Shown here in pieces: positions 55,221 through 62,813 of a stretch of 64,000 nucleotides of DNA. The notes beneath the pieces were generated by a model that saw only the letters and a list, made by a program, of their open reading frames with translations, did not search any database and was not told the DNA's origin. A program made the translations under genes and the position numbers. The stretch is from the NCBI RefSeq assembly GCF_001468465.1, contig NZ_LNSA01000016.1, positions 34,124 to 98,123 on the forward strand, in the 5' to 3' direction. The first letter of the stretch is position 1; each line of letters begins with the position of its first letter. Source of the DNA: Sphingopyxis sp. H115 (lineage in GTDB: Bacteria; Pseudomonadota; Alphaproteobacteria; Sphingomonadales; Sphingomonadaceae).

Positions 55221-55490
55221 TCAGCGCAGACGGCCGCGCCGGACGAGGTTGACGATCCCGAGCAGAACCACCGCGCCGATGAAGGCGGTGAGCAGGGTCA
55301 TCGGATCGAAGGCGTCGCCGCGCAAATGGCCGCCGCCTAGAAACCTGCCGAACAAGAAGCGGCCGAGAATCGAGCCGAGACAGCCGACGATGATGTTCAG
55401 GAAAATACCCTGTTGGGCATCGGTGCGCATCACGATGCTGGCGAGCCAGCCAATGATGCCGCCCATGATGATTGCGATAATCCAAGTCAT
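55221..55490 (-). CDS. GlsB/YeaQ/YmgE family stress-response membrane protein, copy 1
   Basis: An 89-residue protein with three hydrophobic segments and the family pattern GGIIGWLASIVMRTDAQQGIFLNIIVGCLGSILG and LLTAFIGAVVLLGIVNLVRRGRLR. Relatives are induced by stress or stationary phase; molecular role unknown. It is a paralogue of the next gene upstream (55612-55878) and ends with the terminator at 55142-55179. Confidence 0.9.
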   Translation of the reverse strand: MTWIIAIIMGGIIGWLASIVMRTDAQQGIFLNIIVGCLGSILGRFLFGRFLGGGHLRGDAFDPMTLLTAFIGAVVLLGIVNLVRRGRLR

Positions 55491-55611
55491 ATGATGACCC
55501 CCTACGATCGTTTCTGCCGCCTACTCGCGCAGGCATTTCATTGTTAACGCAAATATTTGAGATCGCCTAGCAGAATGGCGGCGCTGCGGTCGCGCGCCGC
55601 CGCCATGCCGT

Positions 55612-55878
55612 TCAGCGGACGCTGCCGCGCCGTATCAGGTTGATGATTCCGAGCAGCACCACCGCCCCGATAAAGGCCCAGAGCAGCCCGATCGGACTGA
55701 AGGTGTCGAGGCTTGCGCCCATGCCGAAGAAGCTGCCGAGAAAGTTACCCAGAAATGCGCCGACGATCCCGACGACGACATTGAGGATGATTCCCTGCTG
55801 CGCATCGGTGCGCATGACGATGCTCGCCAGCCAGCCGATGATGCCGCCGACGATCAACGTGACGATCAAACCCACCAT
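55612..55878 (-). CDS. GlsB/YeaQ/YmgE family stress-response membrane protein, copy 2
   Basis: An 88-residue paralogue of the 55221-55490 protein, sharing GGIIGWLASIVMRTDAQQGI and AFIGAVVLLGIINLIRRGSVR. It starts at ATG 55878, with GGAAGGG nine to fifteen bases upstream. About 120 bases separate the two copies, so they may be one transcript. Its upstream region is hairpin-rich and carries a perfect CRP-type site at 56106-56121. Confidence 0.9.
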   Translation of the reverse strand: MVGLIVTLIVGGIIGWLASIVMRTDAQQGIILNVVVGIVGAFLGNFLGSFFGMGASLDTFSPIGLLWAFIGAVVLLGIINLIRRGSVR

Positions 55879-56833
55879 AATGATATCCCTTCCCTGAACC
55901 GGCCGGGGCACCGAGGGGCTCCGGCCTTTGCTGCAACGCTCCGCCGCGGCGGAGCTTCGCCTTGGCGATGCTCGAACAATGCCGAATGGATTGGAAAGGT
56001 TCCCGGCCGGACCGCTTGGACCGCGGCCGGGAAAGTGGGATCGGTTCCGGTTCGGGAACGTCTCCGGGTCGCCCGACGGTGATAAGCAGGCGCGCTTGAC
56101 GGGAATGTGACGAATGTCACAGACGCAAAAATAAAGATTGGGGAGCCGCGGCGCGCCGCTGCGATGCGCGCGCCACCGTGGGACAATATCGCCAGCGCAT
56201 ACGAAATGGGGGCCGGCATCGCTGCCAACCCCCACTATCCGGCTTTGCCCCACGCACTCCACCTCACCTCATCCCGGTCCGCTTTTCTTGCGATCAGCGG
56301 CCCGCAAAACGATGCGCTGCGGCGCGCGCCGGAACAATCCGGCGACGGTTTGGTCGGCCCCCTTTCGGGGGCCGGCCGCACCTGGAAAGCCCTTCATCAT
56401 CTCTTCCTGCGTCTGCCGAAGCAATCGCCGTCCAAGCGATGGACTGCATTTCCTGTACCTGGTCGGGTTCGCCTCAACTCGTGGGAATCGCTGCGTTCCG
56501 TGACCTGGCTATCGGTCGCTATCCTCGTCGGTCCGTTCCGTTCTCTTCTGGCTAGTCTTGCAACCACCCTTGATGTCCCGGCGGTCCGACGTCTCTGTCG
56601 TCCGATGATTTGAAGCTGACATGAAGCGTTCGGGGCGCCAACAAAAAATGGCCGAAATATCCTCGTCGCCCGCACCCGCTTGTGGATAAGTCCGGCAATA
56701 GCAACATGCGGATTCGTTGCAGCATTTTTGTAACAGCGATGCAGCATTTTCGGATTCGCTTGGCGGACCACAGCGGCGCGAATCACGCTCGCGAATCGCT
56801 CCCGCGACAGGAATCGATTCGCTGCTTTCCGAA
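55879..56833. other. 955-base geneless stretch with several strong hairpins
   Basis: No credible coding region lies here on either strand; the long open frames (for example rightward 56107-56613) lack protein-like composition. Clear structures are an 18-base perfect palindrome at 55938-55955, arms TTCCCGGCC/GGCCGGGAA at 56000-56008/56025-56033, CGCCGGA-ACAA-TCCGGCG at 56327-56344, an 11-bp TTTC-loop hairpin at 56352-56377 and GTCCA-N5-TGGAC at 56430-56444. The left part may be the leader of the second GlsB gene. A transcribed structured RNA in 56120-56600 is possible; the strand is unknown. The right end (56681-56836) carries a DnaA box and a GANTC cluster. Confidence 0.7.
56106..56121. promoter_or_regulatory. 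Perfect CRP-type box TGTGA-N6-TCACA
   Basis: TGTGA (56106-56110), N6, TCACA (56117-56121) is an exact CRP consensus. Leftward, a weak TATCAC -10 at 56084-56079 is centred about 32 bases away, as expected for a site near -42 of the GlsB copy 2 gene. Activation or repression cannot be told. Confidence 0.5.
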
Positions 56834-56836
56834 TCA
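56681..56836. other. DnaA box, tandem repeat and GANTC cluster next to nadA
   Basis: TTATCCACA, a consensus DnaA box, is read leftward at 56689-56681. TGCAGCATTTT occurs twice, 22 bases apart (56718-56728 and 56740-56750). Seven GANTC sites start at 56711, 56753, 56780, 56793, 56811, 56816 and 56831, the last overlapping the nadA stop. GANTC is the target of the alphaproteobacterial methylase CcrM. The combination suggests cell-cycle or replication-linked control. Confidence 0.6.
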
Positions 56837-57823
56837 GGCGCGGCCGAGGTCGCCCTTGCCCACCGTGCCCGATGCCATTTCGAGCATCCGATCGAGGCTC
56901 TTGCGCGCCGCGAGGCGAAGCCCCTCCTCCATCTCGATCTGCGGCTTCAGATCGCGCAGCGCGAGATAGAGCTTTTCCATCGTGTTGAGCGCCATATAGG
57001 GGCAGATGTTGCAGTTGCAGTTGCCGTCCGCGCCCGGCGCGCCGATGAAAGTCTTTTCAGGCAGCGCGAGTTCCATCTGGTGGATGATGTGCGGCTCGGT
57101 CGCGACGATCAGCGTGTCGCCGGGGAAATTCTTGGCGAATTGCAATATGCCGCTCGTCGAGCCGACATAGTCGGCATGGTCCACGATGTGCGGCGGGCAT
57201 TCGGGGTGCGCGGCAACGGGGGCATCTGGATGCTGCCCCTTCAGTTTCAGCAATTCGGTCTCGCTGAAAGCCTCGTGCACGATGCAAACGCCCGGCCACA
57301 ACAGCATGTCGCGCCCGAACTTGCGGTTGAGATAGCCGCCGAGGTGGCGGTCGGGGCCGAAGATGATCTTCTGTTCAGGCGGGATCTGGCTGATGATCGT
57401 CTCGGCGCTCGACGAAGTGACGATGATGTCGCTCAAGGCCTTCACCGCCGCCGAGCAGTTGATGTAGGTCAGCGCGATATGATCGGGATGCGCTTCGCGA
57501 AAGCGTTTGAACTGTTCGGGCGGGCAGCTGTCCTCGAGGCTGCACCCCGCGTCCATGTCAGGCAGGATAACGGTCTTTTCGGGGCTCAGTATCTTTGCGG
57601 TCTCGGCCATGAACTTGACCCCGCAGAATGCGATGACGTCGGCATCGGTGTCCGCCGCCTTGCGCGACAGCTCGAGGCTGTCGCCGACGAAATCGGCCAG
57701 ATCCTGAATTTCGGGCTTCTGATAATAATGCGCGAGGATGACGGCGTTGCGTTCCTTGCGGAGGCGTTCGATTTCGGCACGCAGGTCAAGGCCCGAGAGA
57801 TTCTCGCGGATGGGAGCAGTCAT
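56834..57823 (-). CDS. nadA: Quinolinate synthase A
   Basis: NadA condenses iminoaspartate and dihydroxyacetone phosphate to quinolinate in NAD synthesis, using a 4Fe-4S cluster. The 329-residue protein has LAHYYQKPEIQDLADFVGDSLELSRKAA-type N-terminal sequence, and the cluster cysteines are in TYINCSAAVKA, AHPECPPHIVDHADYVGSTSGI and CNICPYMALNT, matching the three conserved ligands. FGPDRHLGGYLNRKFG is the family signature. The ATG 57823 follows AAGGAA. No nadB or nadC is adjacent. Confidence 0.96.
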   Translation of the reverse strand: MTAPIRENLSGLDLRAEIERLRKERNAVILAHYYQKPEIQDLADFVGDSLELSRKAADTDADVIAFCGVKFMAETAKILSPEKTVILPDMDAGCSLEDSCPPEQFKRFREAHPDHIALTYINCSAAVKALSDIIVTSSSAETIISQIPPEQKIIFGPDRHLGGYLNRKFGRDMLLWPGVCIVHEAFSETELLKLKGQHPDAPVAAHPECPPHIVDHADYVGSTSGILQFAKNFPGDTLIVATEPHIIHQMELALPEKTFIGAPGADGNCNCNICPYMALNTMEKLYLALRDLKPQIEMEEGLRLAARKSLDRMLEMASGTVGKGDLGRA

Positions 57824-57892
57824 GGCATTTCCTTATATGGCTTAGCCTTGGCGCACCCCCTACACCGCGACCAGCGGCAGGGCAACGCAGCG

Positions 57893-58606
57893 TCAGCCGC
57901 CAGCGAGCTTTTCCGCGAGCGCGATGACCGGGGGCATCATCGCCAAGAGGTAGATGGTGACGCGCACCGCGATCACAATCGCGGCAACCGCTTTCGTCGC
58001 GGGATGGACACGACCAAGCGTTCGCCGGTCGTAAAGCACGACGATGCCGACGACCGCGAGCTGAATCAGCCCGACCGGGATATCGGACCAGCCGATCATC
58101 AGGGGTATCGGGAGCAGCCGCCCCAGCGCCGGTTCGAGAATGACGATCGTCGCCCCGATCATCAGCCGTCGATGCCATGCCGTCCGGTGCCGCCGGCGCA
58201 CCGCCGCCCAGACGATTGCTCCGAAGGCGAGCGACTCTACGACCGTGAGCGCAAGGAAATAAGGCGGCGAGAAAAAGGGTGGAAAACGGTGCAGCACCAG
58301 GGACGCAACGCCGGTGAAGATACCGAGGCAGGTGATGAAGATGGCGAGCGCCGCTCCCGCCCAGCCGAGTTTGCGATGCAGCGCCAGATTGTCCCGCGAG
58401 ACGAGCATCGGCTGGACGATCAGCAGACCGAGCCAAGCGAGCATCGCGACGCCGTGAAGATGCACCCAGAACGGTGCCGCGACCGGATCGACGAAGCCCC
58501 TCAGCGCGAATTGCAGAAAGCCGACGACGATAAAAATCGCGAGGCCGGTCGCCATGCGATGCCAGAAAAGCTCGGCGCGCGTGGCGCCACCCACGGTGCC
58601 AACCAT
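57893..58606 (-). CDS. Conserved membrane protein of unknown function
   Basis: A 237-residue protein with about seven hydrophobic segments and several conserved-looking histidines (WVHLHGVAMLAWLGLLIVQ, LALHRKLGWAGAAL, RRRHRTAWHRRLMIGA). The layout resembles small haem- or quinone-linked membrane proteins, but I do not recognise a family. AGGGGAAT precedes the ATG by five bases. It is 69 bases upstream of nadA and may share its transcript. Confidence 0.7.
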   Translation of the reverse strand: MVGTVGGATRAELFWHRMATGLAIFIVVGFLQFALRGFVDPVAAPFWVHLHGVAMLAWLGLLIVQPMLVSRDNLALHRKLGWAGAALAIFITCLGIFTGVASLVLHRFPPFFSPPYFLALTVVESLAFGAIVWAAVRRRHRTAWHRRLMIGATIVILEPALGRLLPIPLMIGWSDIPVGLIQLAVVGIVVLYDRRTLGRVHPATKAVAAIVIAVRVTIYLLAMMPPVIALAEKLAGG

Positions 58607-58669
58607 GCTATTCCCCTGCCCGACCCGGGCGCGAGAATAACAAAGCCGCGAAAGTGCGGGAAGCGGGAT

Positions 58670-59284
58670 TTAGCCAGTCGGCGAGGCGGCGAAGCGCGCG
58701 GTGACCTTCGCGTCGATTCCCGCGGCCTTCAGCGGCATCGCAAAGCTCTGTTCGACCGCGGCGCGTGCGGCGCCCTGCGCGAGGCGCATCGGCGTCATTC
58801 CCTTTGCCTGCTTGATCAGTTCGGCCTGCGCCGCCTTGCGGTTCGCGGCGTCGAGCGTGCGCTCGGCGTCGGTCAGCGTCAGCAGGATTTCGCCGTCGCG
58901 ATATTCGCTGATCGCATCGATATCGATCTCGGGCCCGGCGAGCCGGAGCGGCGGCAGCGTGACGGTCAGCGCATTCGCCGCGGCATCCCAGTCGAGGTCA
59001 GACTGCCTGAGTTTACCGAGGTCGAGCTCGTAGCGGACGGTGCCCGGCATGATCAGTGTCTTCTTCGCGCTGAGCCCGAGCCGGCTCTGCGTCGAGGTCA
59101 CTACGGCGACATAGCGCGCGGTGAAGGGCACCAGCACATTCTGTTCCTGCAACCCCTGCAGGCTCGCGGCGACGACCGTCTCCGGGTCATAGCCCTGCTG
59201 CCAGTCTTGCCACGCGCGCCAGCCGAAGAAGAGCGCGAGCGCCAGCATCGCGGCGACCGCGGCGCGGAACAGCCCCTTGCTCAT
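58670..59284 (-). CDS. DUF4230 family anchored protein
   Basis: A 204-residue protein with one N-terminal membrane segment (~9-25) and a DUF4230 domain (LQEQNVLVPFTARYVAVVTSTQSRLGLSAKKTLIMPGTVRYELDLGKL and LPPLRLAGPEIDIDAISEYRDGEILLTLTDAER). Function unknown; the family is periplasmic or extracellular in many bacteria. The start overlaps the MBL-gene stop by four bases (ATGA), so the two are co-translated. Confidence 0.85.
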   Translation of the reverse strand: MSKGLFRAAVAAMLALALFFGWRAWQDWQQGYDPETVVAASLQGLQEQNVLVPFTARYVAVVTSTQSRLGLSAKKTLIMPGTVRYELDLGKLRQSDLDWDAAANALTVTLPPLRLAGPEIDIDAISEYRDGEILLTLTDAERTLDAANRKAAQAELIKQAKGMTPMRLAQGAARAAVEQSFAMPLKAAGIDAKVTARFAASPTG

Positions 59285-60210
59285 GCCACCAGCCTCCAGT
59301 TTTCGGCATCGCGCGCGACACGGCCGCGATTTTCCAGATCGATCAGATGCGCGAGAACCGATCGGCCGGCAGCGCCGGTCAGCCGCGGGTCGAGCCCCTT
59401 GTACATATGCTTCACCATGTCGGGAATCACGCGCGGACCCTTTTCGAGTTCCCGCAATATCTGCCGCTCGCGCTGTTTGCGGTGGCCGAGCATCCCGCGA
59501 ACCAGCTGGCGCGGCTTGGTCACTGCAGGGCCGTGCGCGGGATAATAGACGTGGTCGTCGCGCTCATAGAGCTTTGACAGGCTCGCCATATAGGCCGCCA
59601 TGTCACCGTCGGGCGGGCTGACCACGCTGGTCGACCAGGCCATGACATGATCGCCGGTGAACAGCGCGCGCGTTTCGACGAGGCCGAAGCACAGGTGGTT
59701 CGATGTGTGACCCGGGGTGGCGACCGCCTCGAGCGTCCAGCCGTCGCCCGTAAGCCGTTCGCCGTCGGTCAGGACGCGGTCGGGCGCATAGTCGGCGTCG
59801 AAGGCCGAATCGGCGCGCGGGCCGTCGTCGGACAGGGCCAGCGGCGCGCAGCCGATGATCGGGGCGCCCGTCGCCTCCTTGAGCGGCGCCGCGGCGGGCG
59901 AATGGTCGCGATGCGTGTGGGTGCAGAGGATCGCAGCGATGCGCTGGCCCGCGGTGGCGCGCAGGATCGCGTCGACATGGCCGATGCCGTTGATGTCGGC
60001 AGGATCGCCGATGCTGAGTCCCGATCCGGTCGGGCCGGGATCGATTACCGCGACATCGCCGCCCGCGCCGACGATCCACGTCTGGGTGCCGGTGAACGTA
60101 TAAGGCGAGGGATTCGGGGCAAGCACGCGGCGCACCAGCGGCTCATGCTGTTCGCACTCGCCGGCGCGGATGCTGTCGGGCCAGGGCTTTTCGTCGTTCA
60201 TACTGTCCAT
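59281..60210 (-). CDS. MBL-fold metallo-hydrolase (LACTB2-like)
   Basis: A 309-residue metallo-beta-lactamase-fold protein. The zinc motif is THTHRDHS (His-x-His-x-Asp-His), followed by ATPGHTSNHLCF, LFTGDHVMAW and a terminal YYPAHGPAV. The C-terminal ~70 residues form a winged-helix-like segment typical of the LACTB2 group. Relatives include RNA-cleaving and thioester hydrolases, so the substrate is open. The start is uncertain: ATG 60210 (MDSMNDEK) or ATG 60201. It is coupled to DUF4230. Confidence 0.88.
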   Translation of the reverse strand: MDSMNDEKPWPDSIRAGECEQHEPLVRRVLAPNPSPYTFTGTQTWIVGAGGDVAVIDPGPTGSGLSIGDPADINGIGHVDAILRATAGQRIAAILCTHTHRDHSPAAAPLKEATGAPIIGCAPLALSDDGPRADSAFDADYAPDRVLTDGERLTGDGWTLEAVATPGHTSNHLCFGLVETRALFTGDHVMAWSTSVVSPPDGDMAAYMASLSKLYERDDHVYYPAHGPAVTKPRQLVRGMLGHRKQRERQILRELEKGPRVIPDMVKHMYKGLDPRLTGAAGRSVLAHLIDLENRGRVARDAENWRLVA

Positions 60211-60364
60211 GTGGCATCGCACGCCACGAAGGAAAAGGGATGGCGCCAAAAATCGGGACGCGAAAAAGGGAGCGACATGGGCCGCCCCCTTCTCCGCCCC
60301 TGCCGCCGGCCCCACCGGGGAGCAAAGGCCGGCGTCGAAGCTGTTCGGACCTAGGGCCCTGACC

Positions 60365-62026
60365 CTAGTGGTCCGATTTCTCCATTTCGGCGATCGCCTT
60401 GTCGAGGTCGGCCGTGACCTTGGCGCGCATCGTGTCCGACAGGTGGCTGTCGCTCTCGAGAAAGCTTTCGCGCGCCTTCTTGAGCGCCGACAGGCGCTGC
60501 GCCTTCGCCTCGGGGCCATCGGCGCAGGTAATCATGACGTAACGGCTGCGCTTGCCGCCGGTGATTTCTTCGCGATCGACCGTCGGCGCAGTCTGCCCCG
60601 AACCGCAGCGGGCCACCGCGAGCGCATGTCCTTGCGCCGGCGCCCAAGCGGCCGGCGGACGGGGCGCCTTGGGCGGCACTGGCGGTCGCGGCGGCATCGG
60701 AGCCAGCGCGATGCGGAACCGTTCCTTGCGCTTCGCTTCCAACTTGTCTGCGATGGCGTCGGCCTGCTTGCCGTCGATACCCTGTTCTTTCAGCGTCGCG
60801 AGCACGTCGTCGCGCGACAGGCTGCCAAGGGTGCGAATCTCGACCTGCCGGACCTTGGGCGCCTTGCCATCGGCGGGAGCGACCATGACGGTCTTTGCCG
60901 CATCGCCTTCGCCGTCGCGGCGGATGACGATCCGGTGCACTTCGCGCCTCTTGCCATCGTCGGACGTGGTTACGCTTTCGGTCACATCTTCGCCGGTCGA
61001 GGTGAAAAGCATCGCCCCGGGCGCCGACGGCGTGGCGGCGGGCGGTGGCGGAGCAGGCGGCTCGGGCGCCTCGGCAATTTGAGCGCTCGCCCGCGCGGTG
61101 CCGGCGGGCACGAGCGTGGCGGTCGTCGCCAGCACCGCGATCGCCGCGCCGCCGATCAACAGCCGGCCCATCAGGCTGCGCTTTTTCGAAATATCCTGCT
61201 GCAACAACATCGTCAGCCTCTCCTGCAGATTGTCGTGGACGGCCATCGGCGCCGCGAGCGAGAGCCGAGACCCAACCGCCGCCTTGGCAATCGCGGTCGC
61301 ATAGCTGGCGGTGCGCGCGCCGCGCGCATCTTGGTCGGCCATCGTCAGCACGCGCGCGTCGCACGCGGCCTCCTGATCGAAACGAAAGGCGCGGATCGCC
61401 CGCCAGGCGAAGGGATTGAACCATTGCGAGGCAAGAAGGACGAGCGCCGCGGCATTGGCCCACAGATCGCCATGCCGATGGTGCGCCAGTTCATGATCGA
61501 CCGCGAGCGCACGCTCTTCGGCGGCGTAGCGCGCGAAAAAATCATGCGGCACGGCAACGAAGCGGCGCCACAGGCCAAAGGCCACCGGCCCGTCGACCGC
61601 ATCGGTCATCACCAGCCGGATCGAGCCGATCGGTTCGAGCTCGACCGCCTCCTCCAGCACCGCTGCGCGGAACCGGTGGTGCGAGAGCGTCGCCATGACG
61701 AGCACGAGCACCATGCCCACCGCCCACAACAGGACCAGATAGGGCATCACGTCGGCCAGCGACCAGGCCGCCGGCTGCGCGGCGGCATCGACCGGCAGCA
61801 TCACGGCCGCGCCGGCATCGGAAATCGCGGCGGCGACGGGAGCCGGCTCGGCAAAGGGCAGCGGCGGCAGCACGAGCCGCAGCGCCGGAATCAGCCACAA
61901 TGTATAAGTGAGCCGCGGCCCGAAATGGCGCGCAAAGGGTTTGCGGATGAGCAGGACCGCAAGGACGAGCAGCGCGGTGACGAGCATGGTGTCGCCCCAC
62001 AGCTGCATGAGCGTCGCGGCGCTCAT
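60365..62026 (-). CDS. M56/BlaR1-type membrane metallopeptidase
   Basis: A 553-residue protein with several N-terminal membrane segments and the M56 zinc motif HELAHHRHGD (His178-Glu179-His182). DQEAACDARVL, a little downstream, contains the third ligand region. The C-terminal ~260 residues are a Pro/Ala-rich periplasmic region and a helical tail. A penicillin-binding sensor domain like that of BlaR1 is not evident, so the input signal is unknown. It overlaps blaI by four bases (ATGA). Inference: it cleaves or inactivates BlaI when triggered, releasing the operator at 62428-62443. Confidence 0.85.
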   Translation of the reverse strand: MSAATLMQLWGDTMLVTALLVLAVLLIRKPFARHFGPRLTYTLWLIPALRLVLPPLPFAEPAPVAAAISDAGAAVMLPVDAAAQPAAWSLADVMPYLVLLWAVGMVLVLVMATLSHHRFRAAVLEEAVELEPIGSIRLVMTDAVDGPVAFGLWRRFVAVPHDFFARYAAEERALAVDHELAHHRHGDLWANAAALVLLASQWFNPFAWRAIRAFRFDQEAACDARVLTMADQDARGARTASYATAIAKAAVGSRLSLAAPMAVHDNLQERLTMLLQQDISKKRSLMGRLLIGGAAIAVLATTATLVPAGTARASAQIAEAPEPPAPPPPAATPSAPGAMLFTSTGEDVTESVTTSDDGKRREVHRIVIRRDGEGDAAKTVMVAPADGKAPKVRQVEIRTLGSLSRDDVLATLKEQGIDGKQADAIADKLEAKRKERFRIALAPMPPRPPVPPKAPRPPAAWAPAQGHALAVARCGSGQTAPTVDREEITGGKRSRYVMITCADGPEAKAQRLSALKKARESFLESDSHLSDTMRAKVTADLDKAIAEMEKSDH

Positions 62027-62391
62027 GACTTGAGCTTCCTCAAGAGCGCCTCGATCTCGGCGATATCGGTGTCGGTGAGCGCCTCGCGATCGGCGAGATG
62101 CGCGATCAGCGGACTGACGCGCCCGCCGAACAGGCGATCGACAAAGCGCTGCGATTCCTCGCCTACGGCATCGGCGCGCTCGATCGCCGGGCTATAGAGA
62201 TAGCGCCGGCCGTCGGCCTCGGCTGTGACCGCGCCTTTCTGGACCAGCCGGGCAAGCAGGGTTTTCACCGTCGCCTGCGTCCAGCCGTTGATCGTGCCGA
62301 TGCGCGATGTCAGGTCAGCCGCGGTCTGCGGGGCTTCGTCCCACAGCGCCGCCAGCACCTGCATTTCCGACTCGCTTGCTCGTTCTGCCAT
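62023..62391 (-). CDS. BlaI/MecI/CopY family repressor
   Basis: A 122-residue winged-helix repressor with the family pattern SEMQVLAALWDEAPQTAADLTSRIG and WTQATVKTLLARLVQKGAVTAE. It is co-translated with the M56 peptidase (ATGA overlap). ATG 62391 follows GGAGGGG; ATG 62406 upstream is less likely. A 16-base palindrome at 62428-62443 inside its promoter is the expected operator. Confidence 0.93.
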   Translation of the reverse strand: MAERASESEMQVLAALWDEAPQTAADLTSRIGTINGWTQATVKTLLARLVQKGAVTAEADGRRYLYSPAIERADAVGEESQRFVDRLFGGRVSPLIAHLADREALTDTDIAEIEALLRKLKS

Positions 62392-62417
62392 GCGGACCCC
62401 TCCCATTGGCGTCGTCG

Positions 62418-62445
62418 ACTATGATGCGACTACAAATGTAGTCAA
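62418..62445 (-). promoter_or_regulatory. blaI-M56 promoter with BlaI-type operator in the spacer
   Basis: Leftward TTGACT (62445-62440), 16-base spacer, CATAGT (62423-62418). The palindrome GACTACAAATGTAGTC (62428-62443) has perfect 7-base arms with the TACA/TGTA core of BlaI/MecI operators, and it sits between -35 and -10. This placement fits repression by the adjacent BlaI family protein. Confidence 0.75.
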
Positions 62446-62565
62446 TGGGCTGAACGCTTGCTGAACGAGGCTGAACGTCCAACTGTCGGGATTTTTGACA
62501 ATCGTGCGCGGCGGTAAGAAATTGATAACCAGCGTCTCGCGCCGAAAAAGGGGCAAGCAGCAATC

Positions 62566-62581
62566 TGGCACGGCATTTGTA
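62566..62581 (+). promoter_or_regulatory. Sigma-54-like promoter facing a hairpin-rich geneless stretch
   Basis: TGGCACG (62566-62572), four bases, TTGTA (62577-62581). The GG to GT distance equals the fixed spacing of sigma-54 promoters; consensus has TTGCA, so the invariant C of the -12 GC is replaced by T. Rightward from here lie hairpins but no gene. Confidence 0.35.
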
Positions 62582-62743
62582 TGATGTTCCATGTTCCCGA
62601 GTGTTCCGCTCAATGGAGCGGTGGGGGACATCGGTCTGGTCCCTGATGTCCCCTGCCCCCACCCGGGAAATCCCCACTTGCCCCCGACGCAGACGGGGGG
62701 CGGAGCGGCCGAAAGGCCCCGCCCCCCGGATGCTCTTTGCCAT

Positions 62744-62775
62744 AAAAAGGGACGGGCCGCCGAAGCGACCCGCCC
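62744..62775 (-). terminator. Rho-independent terminator of the glycine-rich exported protein
   Basis: Leftward the RNA folds as an 11-bp stem with a TTCG tetraloop (GGGTCGC-TTCG-GCGGCCC at the core) and one bulge, followed by TTTTT (complement of 62744-62748). It lies 38 bases after the stop at 62814. Confidence 0.85.
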
Positions 62776-62813
62776 AGATCCGACCGCCGAAGCCGGCGGC
62801 CAGCCCATTTCCT

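Larger units (their letters stand above)
62446..62813. other. Geneless stretch with four consecutive hairpins
   Basis: Between blaI and the glycine-rich protein no gene is convincing. Hairpins are CCGCTC-AATG-GAGCGG at 62608-62623, GGGGACATC/GATGTCCCC at 62634-62666, a large GC-rich stem at 62695-62727 with a GAAA loop, and the terminator at 62744-62775. A sigma-54-like promoter (62566-62581) points rightward into them. The last hairpin serves the leftward gene, the others have no assigned owner. Confidence 0.7.

Noticed and set aside
56461..56480. tRNA T-loop-like GGGTTCGCC
   Set aside because: No acceptor stem, anticodon arm or CCA end can be built around it.
56107..56613. Open frame of 168 codons in the geneless stretch
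   Set aside because: No ribosome binding site, no recognisable domain and composition unlike the real genes; it spans hairpins better explained as RNA or DNA structure.
56681..56836. Chromosomal origin of replication
   Set aside because: One DnaA box, repeats and GANTC sites are suggestive, but several boxes, an AT-rich unwinding element and skew data are missing.
62586..62606. LexA box of the alphaproteobacterial type GTTC-N7-GTTC
   Set aside because: Three GTTC words occur, but with spacings of N3 and N6, not N7.
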